A DNA stretch of 64,000 bases. Origin: Microvirga sp. (GTDB lineage: Bacteria > Pseudomonadota > Alphaproteobacteria > Rhizobiales > Beijerinckiaceae). A program made the translations under genes and the position numbers. Within the stretch, counting starts at the first letter, position 1. Each line of letters opens with the position of its first letter. The notes under the pieces were generated by a model that ran no database searches, had not been told where the DNA came from, and was given only the letters and a program-made list of their open reading frames with translations. Positions 30,920-43,085 of the stretch are shown here, one piece after another. The stretch is from assembly GCA_031181145.1 (NCBI GenBank), contig JAPSLB010000013.1, positions 30,854-94,853 on the forward strand, written 5' to 3'.

Positions 30920-30958
30920 GCATCAGCCGATGCACTTGATGGACCTGTTTGCTCCCTG

Positions 30959-33121
30959 ATGGCCGCCAAAATCGCCGATGTCCTCATCCCGCTGGCGCTG
31001 GACACGGCCTATTCCTACGCCGTTCCGGATGGCCTCTCGCTCGAGGAAGGCGACGTGGTGCAGGTGCCGCTCGCGACCCGCGAGGTGGCGGGCGTGGTCT
31101 GGTCGCTGCGCGAAGGGCAGGGGGCCAATTTCAAGAAGGTGACGGGCGTCCTCGAAGGGCCGAACCTGTCGCCCAAGATGCGCAAGTTCATCGATTGGGT
31201 CTCCTGGTACACGCTGTCGCCCAAGGGCTCGGCCCTTGCCATGAGCCTGAAATTTCCCGATCCGGATCGGACGGAGGTCGTGCGCGTGGGCGTCAGGCTC
31301 ACCGCGAACCGGCCCAAGCGCATGACGCCCGCGCGGCAGAAAGTGATCGAGGTCGCGCAGGACGGTGTCGTGCGCCTGAAGAGCGAGCTCGCGCATGCGG
31401 CCGGCGTCAGCAACAGCGTCATCGACGGGCTGATCGACGAAGGCGTGATCGAGACATTGTCCCTGCTCCAGGAGACGGTGGCCGGGCTGCCGAACCCCGG
31501 TTTCGGCGACACGGAGCTCTCGGACGGGCAGCGCGATGCGGCCGGTGCGCTCGCGGCCGCCATGCGCGAGGAGCATCCGCCCGTGATCCTGCTCGAAGGC
31601 GTCACGGGCTCCGGCAAGACGGAGGTCTATTTCGAGGCGGTGGCCGAGGCGGTTCGTCAGGGCAGGCAGGCTCTCATCCTGATGCCGGAAATCGCGCTCA
31701 CCGCGCAGTTCCTCGACCGGTTCGCCGCGCGCTTCGGAGTGAAGCCCGCCACCTGGCATTCAGGGGTGACGGGCCGCAAGCGCGAACGGCTCTATGCCGC
31801 CATAGCATCGGGGGATGTGAAGGTGGTGGCGGGGGCGCGCTCGGCCCTGTTCCTGCCTTACGCGGATCTGTCGCTCATCATCGTCGATGAAGAGCACGAG
31901 ACCGCCTACAAACAGGATGACGGCGTGCATTACCACGCCCGCGACATGGCGGTGGTGCGGGGCAAGATCGAGGGTGCCATGGTGGTGCTGGCCTCGGCCA
32001 CGCCCTCCATCGAGAGCCGCGTGAACGTGGAGCGCGGGCGCTACCGCCACGTGAAGCTGCCGGAGCGTTTCGGCGGTCGTTCCATGCCTCAGATCCGCGC
32101 CGTGGATCTGAGGCGCGAGCCAATCCCGAAGGGCCGCTGGCTCTCGCCGACCCTCGTCGCTTCCGTGGAGGAGACCGTGGGGCGCGGCGAGCAGGCGCTG
32201 CTCTTCCTCAACCGGCGCGGTTACGCGCCGCTCACCCTCTGTCGGGCCTGCGCTCATCGCTACGAATGTCCGAACTGCTCGGCCTGGCTCGTGGAGCATC
32301 GCTTCCGGCGCTCCCTTGTGTGCCATCATTGCGGCCATGTGGAGCGCACGCCTCAGGCCTGCGTGGAATGCGGCAGTTTCGATTCGCTTGTGCCCTGCGG
32401 CCCTGGCGTGGAGCGGATCGCCGAGGAGGTGACGGAGCTTTTCCCCGAAAAGCGCTCCATCGTGCTCTCCAGCGATTTCCCCGGCGGCACCGAACGGCTG
32501 CGCACGGAACTGGCCGCGATCGCTGCGGGTCAGGTCGATATCGTCATCGGCACCCAACTCGTGGCGAAGGGCCACAACTTCCCGCTCATGACCCTCGTCG
32601 GCGTGCTGGACGCCGATATCGGCCTTACCTCGGGCGACCCGCGGGCCGCCGAGCGCACCTTCCAGATGCTGCAGCAGGTCACGGGCCGTGCCGGGCGCGG
32701 CGAGAAGCCGGGGACGGCCCTCGTTCAGACCTGGCAGCCGGACCATCCGGTCATCGCCGCCCTGGTGTCCGGCGATGCGGAGCGGTTCTACGAGGAGGAG
32801 ACCCGCGTCCGTGAGATGGCGGGGCTGCCCCCCTTCGGACGGCTTGCCTCTCTGATCGTATCCGCAGAGGAGCGGGAGGTGGCCGAAGCCCATGCCCGGG
32901 CCATGGCCATGGTGACCGAGCCTCCTCCCGGGGTCATGGTGCTCGGCCCCGCCGAGGCGCCGCTTGCTCTGATCCGAGGACGTTATCGCTACAGGCTTCT
33001 GGTGAAGACGGAGCGGGAGGTCGACCTCCAGGGCTATCTGCGCTCTTGGCTGGCCCGCTGTCCGAAGGTGCGGGGCAATACCCGGGTCACTATCGACGTG
33101 GATCCTCAGAGTTTTCTTTGA
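30959..33121 (+). CDS. priA: primosomal replication protein N' (PriA helicase)
   Basis: A 720-residue 3'-5' helicase that restarts stalled replication forks. An N-terminal DNA-binding domain is followed by Walker A in LEGVTGSGKTEVYFEAV, the DEEH box in LIIVDEEHETAYKQ with the aromatic-rich DGVHYHARD, the zinc-binding cysteines between about 430 and 480 (CRACAHRYECPNCSAWL, VCHHCGH, ACVECGS), and helicase motif VI in QVTGRAGRGEKPG. Length is normal. Its last 32 bases overlap the 3' end of a small gene on the other strand. Confidence 0.96.
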   Translation: MAAKIADVLIPLALDTAYSYAVPDGLSLEEGDVVQVPLATREVAGVVWSLREGQGANFKKVTGVLEGPNLSPKMRKFIDWVSWYTLSPKGSALAMSLKFPDPDRTEVVRVGVRLTANRPKRMTPARQKVIEVAQDGVVRLKSELAHAAGVSNSVIDGLIDEGVIETLSLLQETVAGLPNPGFGDTELSDGQRDAAGALAAAMREEHPPVILLEGVTGSGKTEVYFEAVAEAVRQGRQALILMPEIALTAQFLDRFAARFGVKPATWHSGVTGRKRERLYAAIASGDVKVVAGARSALFLPYADLSLIIVDEEHETAYKQDDGVHYHARDMAVVRGKIEGAMVVLASATPSIESRVNVERGRYRHVKLPERFGGRSMPQIRAVDLRREPIPKGRWLSPTLVASVEETVGRGEQALLFLNRRGYAPLTLCRACAHRYECPNCSAWLVEHRFRRSLVCHHCGHVERTPQACVECGSFDSLVPCGPGVERIAEEVTELFPEKRSIVLSSDFPGGTERLRTELAAIAAGQVDIVIGTQLVAKGHNFPLMTLVGVLDADIGLTSGDPRAAERTFQMLQQVTGRAGRGEKPGTALVQTWQPDHPVIAALVSGDAERFYEEETRVREMAGLPPFGRLASLIVSAEEREVAEAHARAMAMVTEPPPGVMVLGPAEAPLALIRGRYRYRLLVKTEREVDLQGYLRSWLARCPKVRGNTRVTIDVDPQSFL

Positions 33122-33317
33122 GCCTGACGGCGACGGTCGCGCCCGGCGGCACCCGAATGTCCTTCGGCGCGAGCACCAGGACGGGTTCACCGTCCTGCGT
33201 CGCGGGCGCGACCTTGGACCGCACGGTTCTCTCGAGATCCGGAGCGAGCGGCGCCAGGAACGGATAACTCCAGAACAGGCTCAAGGCGAGCAGGGTGAAG
33301 GCAGCGAACAGGCGCAT
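33090..33317 (-). CDS. small exported protein of unknown function, CtrA-type box upstream
   Basis: A 75-residue protein with one N-terminal hydrophobic stretch (MRLFAAFTLLALSLFWSYPFL) that is either a signal anchor or signal peptide. A short periplasmic part (VAPATQDGEPVLVLAPKDIR) and a charged tail follow. GAGGGG precedes the ATG. Its 3' end overlaps priA by 32 bases. Fifteen bases upstream of the start is TTAA-N7-TTAA (33332-33346), the CtrA consensus. No domain is recognised. The ribosome site, membrane segment and regulatory box support a real gene, but it is short and could be mispredicted. Confidence 0.5.
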   Translation of the reverse strand: MRLFAAFTLLALSLFWSYPFLAPLAPDLERTVRSKVAPATQDGEPVLVLAPKDIRVPPGATVAVRLKENSEDPRR

Positions 33318-33331
33318 CGAAGCCCCTCGGG

Positions 33332-33346
33332 TTAACCATCCATTAA
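33332..33346 (-). promoter_or_regulatory. putative CtrA-binding box (TTAA-N7-TTAA)
   Basis: Read on the minus strand this is TTAATGGATGGTTAAC (33331-33346), the full CtrA consensus TTAA-N7-TTAAC; on the plus strand it also contains the half-site TTAACCAT. It sits 15 bases before the start of the small exported protein, where a CtrA site could activate or block transcription. AT-rich sequence of this form is rare in this GC-rich window. Confidence 0.5.
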
Positions 33347-33541
33347 GGATGGAGGCCGGTCCCGGCTTCTCAAGGGCGCAAAGGTACATCCGCGGCGGAG
33401 TACCTCATTCGGGCGGAGCGCGTTTCTCCTGGGGTGCGTCCTCAAGGATCGCCGCCAGGAACGCACTCATGAAGGAAGAGAGCTTCGGATGGTTTCGAAA
33501 GTGGATTCCCCTTTCGGGCCAGATCCTCTACCGAAGATACC

Positions 33542-34108
33542 ATGCCTAAGATCGTTCACTGCATCCGCCATGGCCAATCCACCTTCAACGCCCATTTCGC
33601 CGAGACCGGCGAGGACCCGCTGCATTTCGATGCGCCCCTCACCGAGCTTGGCCGCAGACAGGTTCAGGAGCGGGCCCGGGAACTGCGTCAGTACGCTTAC
33701 GAGCTCGTCATCACCTCGCCGCTCACCCGCGCGATCCAGACCACCCTGGGGCTGTTCGGCGACCATCCCGCCGCGCCGCCGATCCATGTGGAATGCCTCC
33801 ACCGGGAGCACCTGGAGAGCAGCTGCGACGTGGGACGCGCCCCATCCCTTCTGATGCAGGAGTTTCCACATCTCTCCTTCGATCACCTGGACGAGGTCTG
33901 GTGGCACAGCGAGGGGGAGCCGGACCCGCGCGGATTCGTCTACGAGCCCGGCCATCTCTTCGAAGGTCGGGTCGGGCAGTTCCGGCGCTGGCTCCAGGAC
34001 CGGCCGGAACGAATGATCGCGGTCGTGGGCCACGGCACTTTCTTCAGCCGGCTCACCGGCCGGTACCTCGCCAATTGCGAGGTCGCTGTTCTGGAACTGG
34101 AAGACTGA
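33542..34108 (+). CDS. histidine phosphatase (phosphoglycerate-mutase-like) family protein
   Basis: A 188-residue member of the RHG phosphatase superfamily. The catalytic motif is CIRHGQSTFN with H10 as the phosphate acceptor, preceded by R9. The conserved second arginine region is ITSPLTRAIQTTLG, and the second histidine is in VVGHGTFFSRL. The acidic partner is likely in CLHREHLESSCDVG. Activity could be on small phosphoesters; no specific substrate can be named. ATG at 33542 is preceded by a weak purine stretch. It lies 205 bases before the atp operon on the same strand. Confidence 0.88.
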   Translation: MPKIVHCIRHGQSTFNAHFAETGEDPLHFDAPLTELGRRQVQERARELRQYAYELVITSPLTRAIQTTLGLFGDHPAAPPIHVECLHREHLESSCDVGRAPSLLMQEFPHLSFDHLDEVWWHSEGEPDPRGFVYEPGHLFEGRVGQFRRWLQDRPERMIAVVGHGTFFSRLTGRYLANCEVAVLELED

Positions 34109-34160
34109 ACGCCGGAGCGGTTTCACCGTACTTTTAGCGGGCGCTCCTGGCTCAGCTCGC

Positions 34161-34189
34161 CTTGCGTCCTGGGAAAACCCATGCTAGTG
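34161..34189 (+). promoter_or_regulatory. possible promoter of the atp operon
   Basis: CTTGCG (34161-34166) and CTAGTG (34184-34189) are separated by 17 bases, resembling the alphaproteobacterial CTTGAC-N17-CTATAT housekeeping promoter with several mismatches. It is 124 bases upstream of atpH. Low confidence. Confidence 0.25.
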
Positions 34190-34312
34190 CACCCCCGCCT
34201 GCGGGCGGATATGGTCCCGCCTAAGGCTCACTTCCATCGACCCGACGGGATTCCCGACAGCTTGCTTCCAAGCTCGCCGGTGCGAAACCCGTAACTTGAG
34301 AGAGACGATTAC

Positions 34313-34884
34313 GTGGCGCAAAGCGGTTCGCATGAAGGACCCCTCCTGTCGGGCGTAGCGTTGCGCTACGCATCGGCGCTGTTCGAACTCGCTCGGGAGG
34401 CTAATGCCGTGGACGCCGTGGCCGGCGACCTCGGCCGCTTCGAAGGCATGATCCGGTCCAGCGAGGATCTGCAGCGCCTGATCCGTAACCCTGTCTTCAC
34501 GGCGGAAGAGCAGTCCCGTGCGATGGATGCTCTCCTGACGAGGGCCGGTATTTCGGGTCTGGCGGGCAATTTCATCCGTCTCGTGGCGTCCAAGCGCCGC
34601 CTCTTTGCTCTTCCGGACATGATCCGCGCTTATCAGGATCTCGTGTCCGATGCGAAGGGCATTGTCCGGGCTCAGGTGATTCTGGCGGAAGCCCCATCGG
34701 ACAATGTCCTCAACGAAATCAAGGCGGCGCTGCGCGACGTCGCCAAGGCTGACGTCGCCGTCGACGTCAAAATCGACCCGAGCCTCATCGGCGGCCTCAT
34801 CGTGAAGATGGGCTCCCGCATGGTGGATGCCTCGGTGCGCACCAAACTCAATTCCATTCGTCTAGCGATGAAAGAGGTCCGCTG

Positions 34885-34885
<1 letters not shown>
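34313..34885 (+). CDS. atpH: ATP synthase F1 subunit delta
   Basis: A 190-residue OSCP/delta subunit joining the F1 head to the peripheral stalk. It begins at GTG (34313) after GAGAGACGATTAC. Features are the N-terminal helical bundle ([21 protein letters not shown]) and the C-terminal [30 protein letters not shown] in overlapping parts, typical of the family. Length is normal. It shares one base with the atpA start (TGATGG). It is first gene of atpHAGDC; the F0 genes are elsewhere, as usual in alphaproteobacteria. Confidence 0.97.
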
Positions 34886-36414
<1,529 letters not shown>

Positions 36415-36451
36415 GATCCAGCCGGAACTCCGGAGAGGGTAGGGCCGCTCG

Positions 36452-37324
36452 ATGCCGAGCTTGAAAGACCTTCGTAACCGCATCGCCTCGGTCAAGGCGA
36501 CGCAGAAGATCACCAAGGCCATGCAGATGGTGGCCGCCGCGAAGCTGCGCCGCGCGCAGACTGCGGCGGAGGCCGCGCGTCCCTACGCGGAACGCATGGC
36601 CACGGTGCTCGGCAATCTCGCGTCCGGCATCACTGTCGGCCCTGAGACGCCGCGTCTGCTTGCCGGTACGGGCTCCGATCAGGTGCATCTCCTGATCGTC
36701 TGCACGGCCGAACGAGGCTTGTGCGGCGCATTCAACTCCTCGATCGCCCGTCTCGCCCGCGACCATGCCAATCGGCTTCTCGCCGAGGGCAAGACGGTCA
36801 AAATCATCTGCGTGGGCAAAAAGGGCTACGACATCCTGCGTCGTCAGTTCGCCGAGCAGATCATCGAGTTCATCGACCTGCGCTCCGTAAGGCAGATCGG
36901 CTTCGAGCAGGGCGACATGATCGCCCAGAAGGTGCTCGCGCGGTTCGAGGCCGGTGAATTCGACGTGGCGACCTTGTTCTACTCGCGCTTCCGTTCGGTG
37001 ATTGCGCAGATCCCGACGGCGCAGCAGATCATTCCGGCGCAGATCGAGGCCTCCACGACCGCGTCGGATGCCGTCTACGAGTACGAGCCCGACGAGGGCG
37101 AAATCCTGGCCACGCTTCTGCCGCGCAACCTCACCGTGCAGATCTTCCGCGCGCTGCTGGAGAACGCCGCTTCCGAACAGGGGGCCCGCATGAGCGCCAT
37201 GGACAACGCGACCCGCAACGCGGGCGAAATGATCAAGAAACAGACGATGACCTACAACCGGTCGCGTCAGGCGATGATCACCAAGGAACTGATCGAAATC
37301 ATTTCGGGCGCCGAGGCGCTCTGA
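36452..37324 (+). CDS. atpG: ATP synthase F1 subunit gamma
   Basis: A 290-residue rotor shaft subunit. The N-terminal helix [20 protein letters not shown] and the C-terminal helix [29 protein letters not shown] (partly overlapping the end) form the coiled coil turning inside the alpha/beta ring. The central domain has [17 protein letters not shown] is upstream of the ATG. Length is normal. Confidence 0.98.
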   Translation: MPSLKDLRNRIASVKATQKITKAMQMVAAAKLRRAQTAAEAARPYAERMATVLGNLASGITVGPETPRLLAGTGSDQVHLLIVCTAERGLCGAFNSSIARLARDHANRLLAEGKTVKIICVGKKGYDILRRQFAEQIIEFIDLRSVRQIGFEQGDMIAQKVLARFEAGEFDVATLFYSRFRSVIAQIPTAQQIIPAQIEASTTASDAVYEYEPDEGEILATLLPRNLTVQIFRALLENAASEQGARMSAMDNATRNAGEMIKKQTMTYNRSRQAMITKELIEIISGAEAL

Positions 37325-38800
<1,476 letters not shown>

Positions 38801-38816
38801 TTGAACCTTAGCGCTC

Positions 38817-38849
38817 GTCCCGGGGCGTGCCGGCAGCACGCCCCGGGAC
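38817..38849 (+). terminator. long hairpin between atpD and atpC
   Basis: Fourteen-base perfect arms (GTCCCGGGGCGTGC at 38817-38830 and its complement at 38836-38849) enclose a five-base loop. There is no T-tract, so it is more likely an mRNA-stability or attenuation element setting the lower level of epsilon than a full terminator. The atpD-atpC gap of 120 bases is much longer than the other gaps in the operon. Confidence 0.55.
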
Positions 38850-38920
38850 CTGCCTTTCCAAGACCGTCTCCAACGATCCCGGGCCGCTCCCACCGAGCGG
38901 ACGGATGACGAGAAGCTCAG

Positions 38921-39322
38921 ATGGCCACCTTCAACTTCGAACTCGTCTCTCCCGAGCGCGTGCTGTTCTCAGGCGCCGTCGATGCCGTCGTCCTGCCTGC
39001 GAGCGAAGGCGACATGACGGTTCTCGCCGGCCATGCGCCGATGATGACGACCCTCAAGACCGGCTTCCTCGTCATCACGAGCAATCCAGGCAATGGTCGC
39101 CGGATTCTCGTTCGCGGCGGTTTCGCCGACATCAATCAGAACGGGCTCACGGTGCTCGCCGAGCGCGCTCTCCCCGCCGAGGAGCTGACGCAGGAAATCC
39201 TGGACAAGGAAATCCTCCAGGCCGAAATGGCCTATGACGCCACCAACGACCCGGCCGCAAAGCACGCGGCCGAATCGGCCGTCGCGCAACTGCGCGAAGC
39301 CAAGGCGGCGCTGAACTACTGA
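38921..39322 (+). CDS. atpC: ATP synthase F1 subunit epsilon
   Basis: A 133-residue central-stalk subunit. The N-terminal beta-sandwich shows FELVSPERVLFSGAVDAVVL and EGDMTVLAGHAPMMTTLK, followed by GGFADINQNGLTVLAERA and a C-terminal helical hairpin (about 88-133). The epsilon subunit couples rotation to F0 and can inhibit hydrolysis. ATG at 38921 is preceded by a GAGAAG-type site. A strong terminator follows and ends the operon. Confidence 0.97.
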   Translation: MATFNFELVSPERVLFSGAVDAVVLPASEGDMTVLAGHAPMMTTLKTGFLVITSNPGNGRRILVRGGFADINQNGLTVLAERALPAEELTQEILDKEILQAEMAYDATNDPAAKHAAESAVAQLREAKAALNY

Positions 39323-39330
39323 TCGGAAAC

Positions 39331-39355
39331 AACCCGGCCACGAGCCGGGTTTTTC
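39331..39355 (+). terminator. intrinsic terminator of the atp operon
   Basis: AACCCGGC (39331-39338) pairs with GCCGGGTT (39344-39351), followed by a T-rich tail TTTTCTTTT. It lies nine bases after the atpC stop. The start codon of the next gene is at 39361, immediately after the tail. Confidence 0.92.
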
Positions 39356-39360
39356 TTTTC

Positions 39361-39873
39361 ATGACCCGCGCAGCGCCGCTGATCCTCACGCTCGCCCTCG
39401 ACGAGCGCTCCTTCGCCTTCTTCGACGAGCAGAGACGGCGCTACTTTCCTCCCGCGCGGAATTTCATCCCCGCGCATCTGACTCTGTTCCATCATCTCCC
39501 AGGCGATCAGGTCGAGACAATCCGGGACAGGATCAGCGAACGCTGCGTCGTGCAGCCCCGATTCCAGCTCGAGGTCGCAAGCCTACGGTCCCTCGGCCGC
39601 GGGGTCGCCTATGCTCTGCAAGCGCCTGAACTCGCCACCCTTAGAGGGGCTCTCGCGCAAGAATGGGCAAAATGGCTGACGCCACAGGACCGACAGAAAC
39701 ATCAGCCGCACGTCACGGTGCAGAACAACGTCGAGCCGGCAGCAGCGCGGAGGTTGCTGATGGAGCTCTCGGAGGGTTTCGCGCCGTTCAGGGCAACAGG
39801 CGTTGGACTGGACCTGTGGTGGTACCGTGGAGGCCCCTGGGAGCTGGTGCAGCATTATCGATTCGAAGAATGA
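39361..39873 (+). CDS. 2H phosphoesterase (2'-5' RNA ligase-like) family protein
   Basis: A 170-residue 2H phosphoesterase. Both HxT motifs are present: H39-L-T41 in IPAHLTLFHHL and H117-V-T119 in HQPHVTVQN, the pair that acts on 2',3'- or 2',5'-linked phosphodiesters. Its relatives are described as 2'-5' RNA ligase family or ThpR-like cyclic phosphodiesterases; substrate is not known here. The ATG comes directly after the T-tract of the atp terminator, leaving no room for an ordinary ribosome site, so either it is read from atp read-through as a near-leaderless message or starts later. A hairpin follows the gene. Confidence 0.8.
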   Translation: MTRAAPLILTLALDERSFAFFDEQRRRYFPPARNFIPAHLTLFHHLPGDQVETIRDRISERCVVQPRFQLEVASLRSLGRGVAYALQAPELATLRGALAQEWAKWLTPQDRQKHQPHVTVQNNVEPAAARRLLMELSEGFAPFRATGVGLDLWWYRGGPWELVQHYRFEE

Positions 39874-39921
39874 AGCCCATCAGCAGCGCCGCGATTGGAC
39901 TTCGCAGGGCTTGAAAACGAA

Positions 39922-39944
39922 ATCACCGGCCCGAGGCCGGTGAT
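39922..39944 (-). terminator. terminator hairpin downstream of putA
   Basis: ATCACCGGC (39922-39930) pairs with GCCGGTGAT (39936-39944). On the minus strand it is followed by TTTCGTTTTC, giving a T-rich tail for the putA transcript; it may also serve the converging 2H phosphoesterase gene. Confidence 0.7.
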
Positions 39945-39986
39945 GACGCTTCGCTGGAGTGCCAGCAGATAAGGGAGTTCGCTCTC

Positions 39987-42900
39987 TCATTCGCCCATCG
40001 CGATCAGGTTCGCATTGCCTCCCGCGGCCGCCGTGTTGATCGTCACGGTCTGCTCGGTCGCGAAGCGCAGGAGGTAATGCGGGCCGCCCGCCTTCGGCCC
40101 GGTGCCGGAGAGACCGTGACCGCCGAACGGCTGGACGCCCACGACGGCACCGATCATGTTGCGGTTTACATAGACGTTACCCACCGACAGCGCCTCAACG
40201 ATGCGGTTCACCGTGGCGTCGATCCGCGAGTGAACGCCCAGCGTCAGGCCGTAACCCGTCCCCTCGATAGCCTGGATCATCTCCTCGAGCCGACTGGCCT
40301 TGTAGCGCACCACGTGGAGCACCGGGCCAAACACCTCCTGTGCCAAGTCATGTGGCCTGTTGAGCTCGAAGATATGCGGAGCCACGAAGGTGCCGGTTGA
40401 CGGCGCGCTGCCCGCGTAATGCACCTTCGCCTGGGCTTTCATGGCCGAGATATGCGCGTCGAGCTTGTCCTTCGCGTCGCGGTCGATCACGGGACCGACA
40501 TGGACCGAGACGTCCCGAGGGTCGCCGAGCTTCAGCTCTCGGGCATTGCCGGCGATCATTTCGATCATGCGGTCGGCAACGTCCTCCTGCACGCAGAGCA
40601 GGCGCAGGGCCGAGCAGCGCTGGCCCGCCGAGCGGAAGGCCGACATCACCACGTCGTCGGCCACCTGCTCGGGCAGCGCCGTCGCATCCACGATCATCGC
40701 GTTGATGCCGCCGGTTTCCGCGATCAGCGGGACAATGGCCGCATCCTTCTCCGCCAGGGTGCGATTGATGATGCGGGCCACTTCCGTCGACCCTGTGAAG
40801 ACGACGCCCGCCACGTCCTTATGCCCCACGAGGCGGGCGCCCACGCGCCCGTCGCCGGGCACGAGGTGCAGAGCGGTCTTCGCAACGCCCGCTTCATGCA
40901 GGATGCGCACCGCCATGTCGGCGATCAGAGGCGTCTGCTCGGCTGGCTTGGCGACGACCGCGTTGCCTGCCATGAGAGCTGCGCTCACCTGGCCGATGAA
41001 GATGGCAAGGGGGAAATTCCAGGGCGAGATCGCCACGAAAACGCCGCGTCCGCGAAGGCGCAGCACGTTGCTCTCGCCGGTCGGGCCGGGCATCGGCTCT
41101 CCGGCGCCGAAGAGCGTGCGGCCCTGCACGGCATAGTAGCGGCAGAAATCGACTGCCTCGCGCACTTCCGAGAGAGCGTCATCCAGGGTCTTGCCAGCTT
41201 CCGTCTGCAGCAGGTGCAGCAGGGCACCCCGGCGTTCTTCCATGAGGTCGGCAGCGCGCTCCAGGGCCTTTGCCCGCGTCGCCGCTTCGGTGCGGCTCCA
41301 TGCCGAAAAGCCTACCCGGGCCGAGGCCATGGCGCGGTCCGCGGTCTCGGATGTCGCTTCCGTCACCTGCCCCACGATGGTTGAGCCGTCGATGGGGCTG
41401 ACGACCGCGCGCGTCTCGCCCGACCCGGTCTTCCCGTCGATGAGCGGATCGGCGCGAAAGGTCTGCTGGGCCGCCTTCCTGATCTCTTCTAGCAGCGCCT
41501 CAAGCGAAGCGCGGTGGCCGAACTCGACACCCTTCGAATTGGCCCGCTCCGGGCCATAGAGATCACGCGGCAGTGGAAGCTTCGGGTGACGGGCCCGATC
41601 GGCGGAGACGATGATGTCGGCAGGGCGCTGCAGCAGGGCCTGCACGGGAACGTTGGGATCGGCCGCAACCGACACGAAGGAGGAGTTCGCGCCGTTCTCG
41701 AGCAGGCGGCGGACGAGATAAGCGAGCAGATCGCGGTGACCGCCGACAGGCGCATAGGCGCGGCAGGCCAGGCCCGGATTGTCCTCCAGCAGGCGCGCAT
41801 AGAGCGCCTCGCCCATACCGTGCAGGCGTTGGAACTCGTAGCCTTCCGTGCCGCCCGCGCGCTCGATGATGGAGGCGACGGTGAGTGCATTATGGGTCGC
41901 GAACTGGGGGTAGATGCGCGGACGAAGGGCGAGCATCTTCTCGGCGCAGGCGACGTAGTGCAGGTCCGTCAGCGCCTTGCGGGTGAAGACAGGGTAATCG
42001 TCGAGGCCGCGTTCCTGAGCGCGCTTCACCTCCGTGTCCCAGTAGGCGCCCTTCACGAGGCGCACCATCATATGGCGGTCGTAGCGCTCGGTCATCGCCG
42101 CGATTGCGTCGATGACCGACCCGGCGCGCTTCTGATAGGCCTGAATGGCCAGACCGAAGCCCTTCCAGTCCGCGAGGGACGGATCGGCGATCACGGCCTC
42201 GATCACTTCGAGAGAGAGTTCGAGGCGGTCGGCCTCCTCCGCATCGATCGTGAAGTTGAGATCGTACGACTTCGCCTTCTGCGCCAGTTCGATCACGAGC
42301 GGCACGAGCTCGCGCATGACCCGTTCGCGGCTCGTCGCCTCGTAGCGCGGGTGAAGCGCCGAGAGCTTCACGGAAATCCCCGGCCGGTTCGGCAGCGGCT
42401 CGTTGCCAGCCGAGCGGCCGATGGCGTCGATGGCGGACGCGTAGGACTCAAAGTAGCGGCGGGCGTCCTCTGCCGTGCGGGCGCCCTCGCCCAGCATGTC
42501 GAAGGAATAACGATAGATGCGGCCCTTCGACGTGGAGGCGCGTTTCAAAGCCTCCCCAATGGTCTGCCCGAGCACGAAGTGGTTGCCCATGACGCGCATG
42601 GCCTGACGGGTAGCCGTGCGCACGGTCGGGAGGCCGATGCGCTTCGTGAGCTGGCCCAGGATGCTCTCCGGAGTCTCGCCCGGCTGGATCACGCGGGCGG
42701 TGATCCCGAGCGCCCAGGCCGAGGCCGAAACCAGAAAGGCATCGGACTTCGCCTCGTGACCGGCGAAATCCGCCTGGCCGAGCTTGTCCTCGATGAGCTT
42801 GTCGGCGGTGGCCGCATCCGGCACGCGCAGCAGGGCTTCGGCCAGCACCATGAGGGCCAAGCCCTCCTTGGTGGAGAGCGCATATTCCCGCAACATCTCC

Positions 42901-43085
42901 TCCACGCCGCCGAGTCCGCCGCCCTTGGCGCGGATGGCCTGAATCAGGCGGGTGGCGTGCTCGTCGACACGCCGCTCGCGCTCAGGGGCGAGGCGGGAGC
43001 CCGCCAGGAGGCGGGCGGCGATGGCCTTGTCGTCTTCGGCGAAGGGCGGATCGAAGGTGGGGGCTATGCTGGGATTGAAGGTCAT
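39987..43085 (-). CDS. putA: bifunctional proline dehydrogenase / P5C dehydrogenase
   Basis: A 1032-residue enzyme converting proline through pyrroline-5-carboxylate to glutamate. The start at 43085 (MTFNPSIAPTFDPPFAED) is chosen because residues upstream in the same frame are low-quality and overlap the divergent regulator. The proline dehydrogenase barrel (about 170-470) shows KLSALHPRYE and MVRLVKGAYWDTEVKRAQ. The aldehyde dehydrogenase part (about 560-1020) has AISPWNFPLAIFIGQ, the Glu of ETGGINAMIVDATA and the catalytic Cys of SAGQRCSALRLL. The N-terminal ribbon-helix-helix of E. coli PutA is absent, so it cannot repress its own gene; the divergent Lrp gene probably does the regulation. 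Confidence 0.96.
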   Translation of the reverse strand: MTFNPSIAPTFDPPFAEDDKAIAARLLAGSRLAPERERRVDEHATRLIQAIRAKGGGLGGVEEMLREYALSTKEGLALMVLAEALLRVPDAATADKLIEDKLGQADFAGHEAKSDAFLVSASAWALGITARVIQPGETPESILGQLTKRIGLPTVRTATRQAMRVMGNHFVLGQTIGEALKRASTSKGRIYRYSFDMLGEGARTAEDARRYFESYASAIDAIGRSAGNEPLPNRPGISVKLSALHPRYEATSRERVMRELVPLVIELAQKAKSYDLNFTIDAEEADRLELSLEVIEAVIADPSLADWKGFGLAIQAYQKRAGSVIDAIAAMTERYDRHMMVRLVKGAYWDTEVKRAQERGLDDYPVFTRKALTDLHYVACAEKMLALRPRIYPQFATHNALTVASIIERAGGTEGYEFQRLHGMGEALYARLLEDNPGLACRAYAPVGGHRDLLAYLVRRLLENGANSSFVSVAADPNVPVQALLQRPADIIVSADRARHPKLPLPRDLYGPERANSKGVEFGHRASLEALLEEIRKAAQQTFRADPLIDGKTGSGETRAVVSPIDGSTIVGQVTEATSETADRAMASARVGFSAWSRTEAATRAKALERAADLMEERRGALLHLLQTEAGKTLDDALSEVREAVDFCRYYAVQGRTLFGAGEPMPGPTGESNVLRLRGRGVFVAISPWNFPLAIFIGQVSAALMAGNAVVAKPAEQTPLIADMAVRILHEAGVAKTALHLVPGDGRVGARLVGHKDVAGVVFTGSTEVARIINRTLAEKDAAIVPLIAETGGINAMIVDATALPEQVADDVVMSAFRSAGQRCSALRLLCVQEDVADRMIEMIAGNARELKLGDPRDVSVHVGPVIDRDAKDKLDAHISAMKAQAKVHYAGSAPSTGTFVAPHIFELNRPHDLAQEVFGPVLHVVRYKASRLEEMIQAIEGTGYGLTLGVHSRIDATVNRIVEALSVGNVYVNRNMIGAVVGVQPFGGHGLSGTGPKAGGPHYLLRFATEQTVTINTAAAGGNANLIAMGE

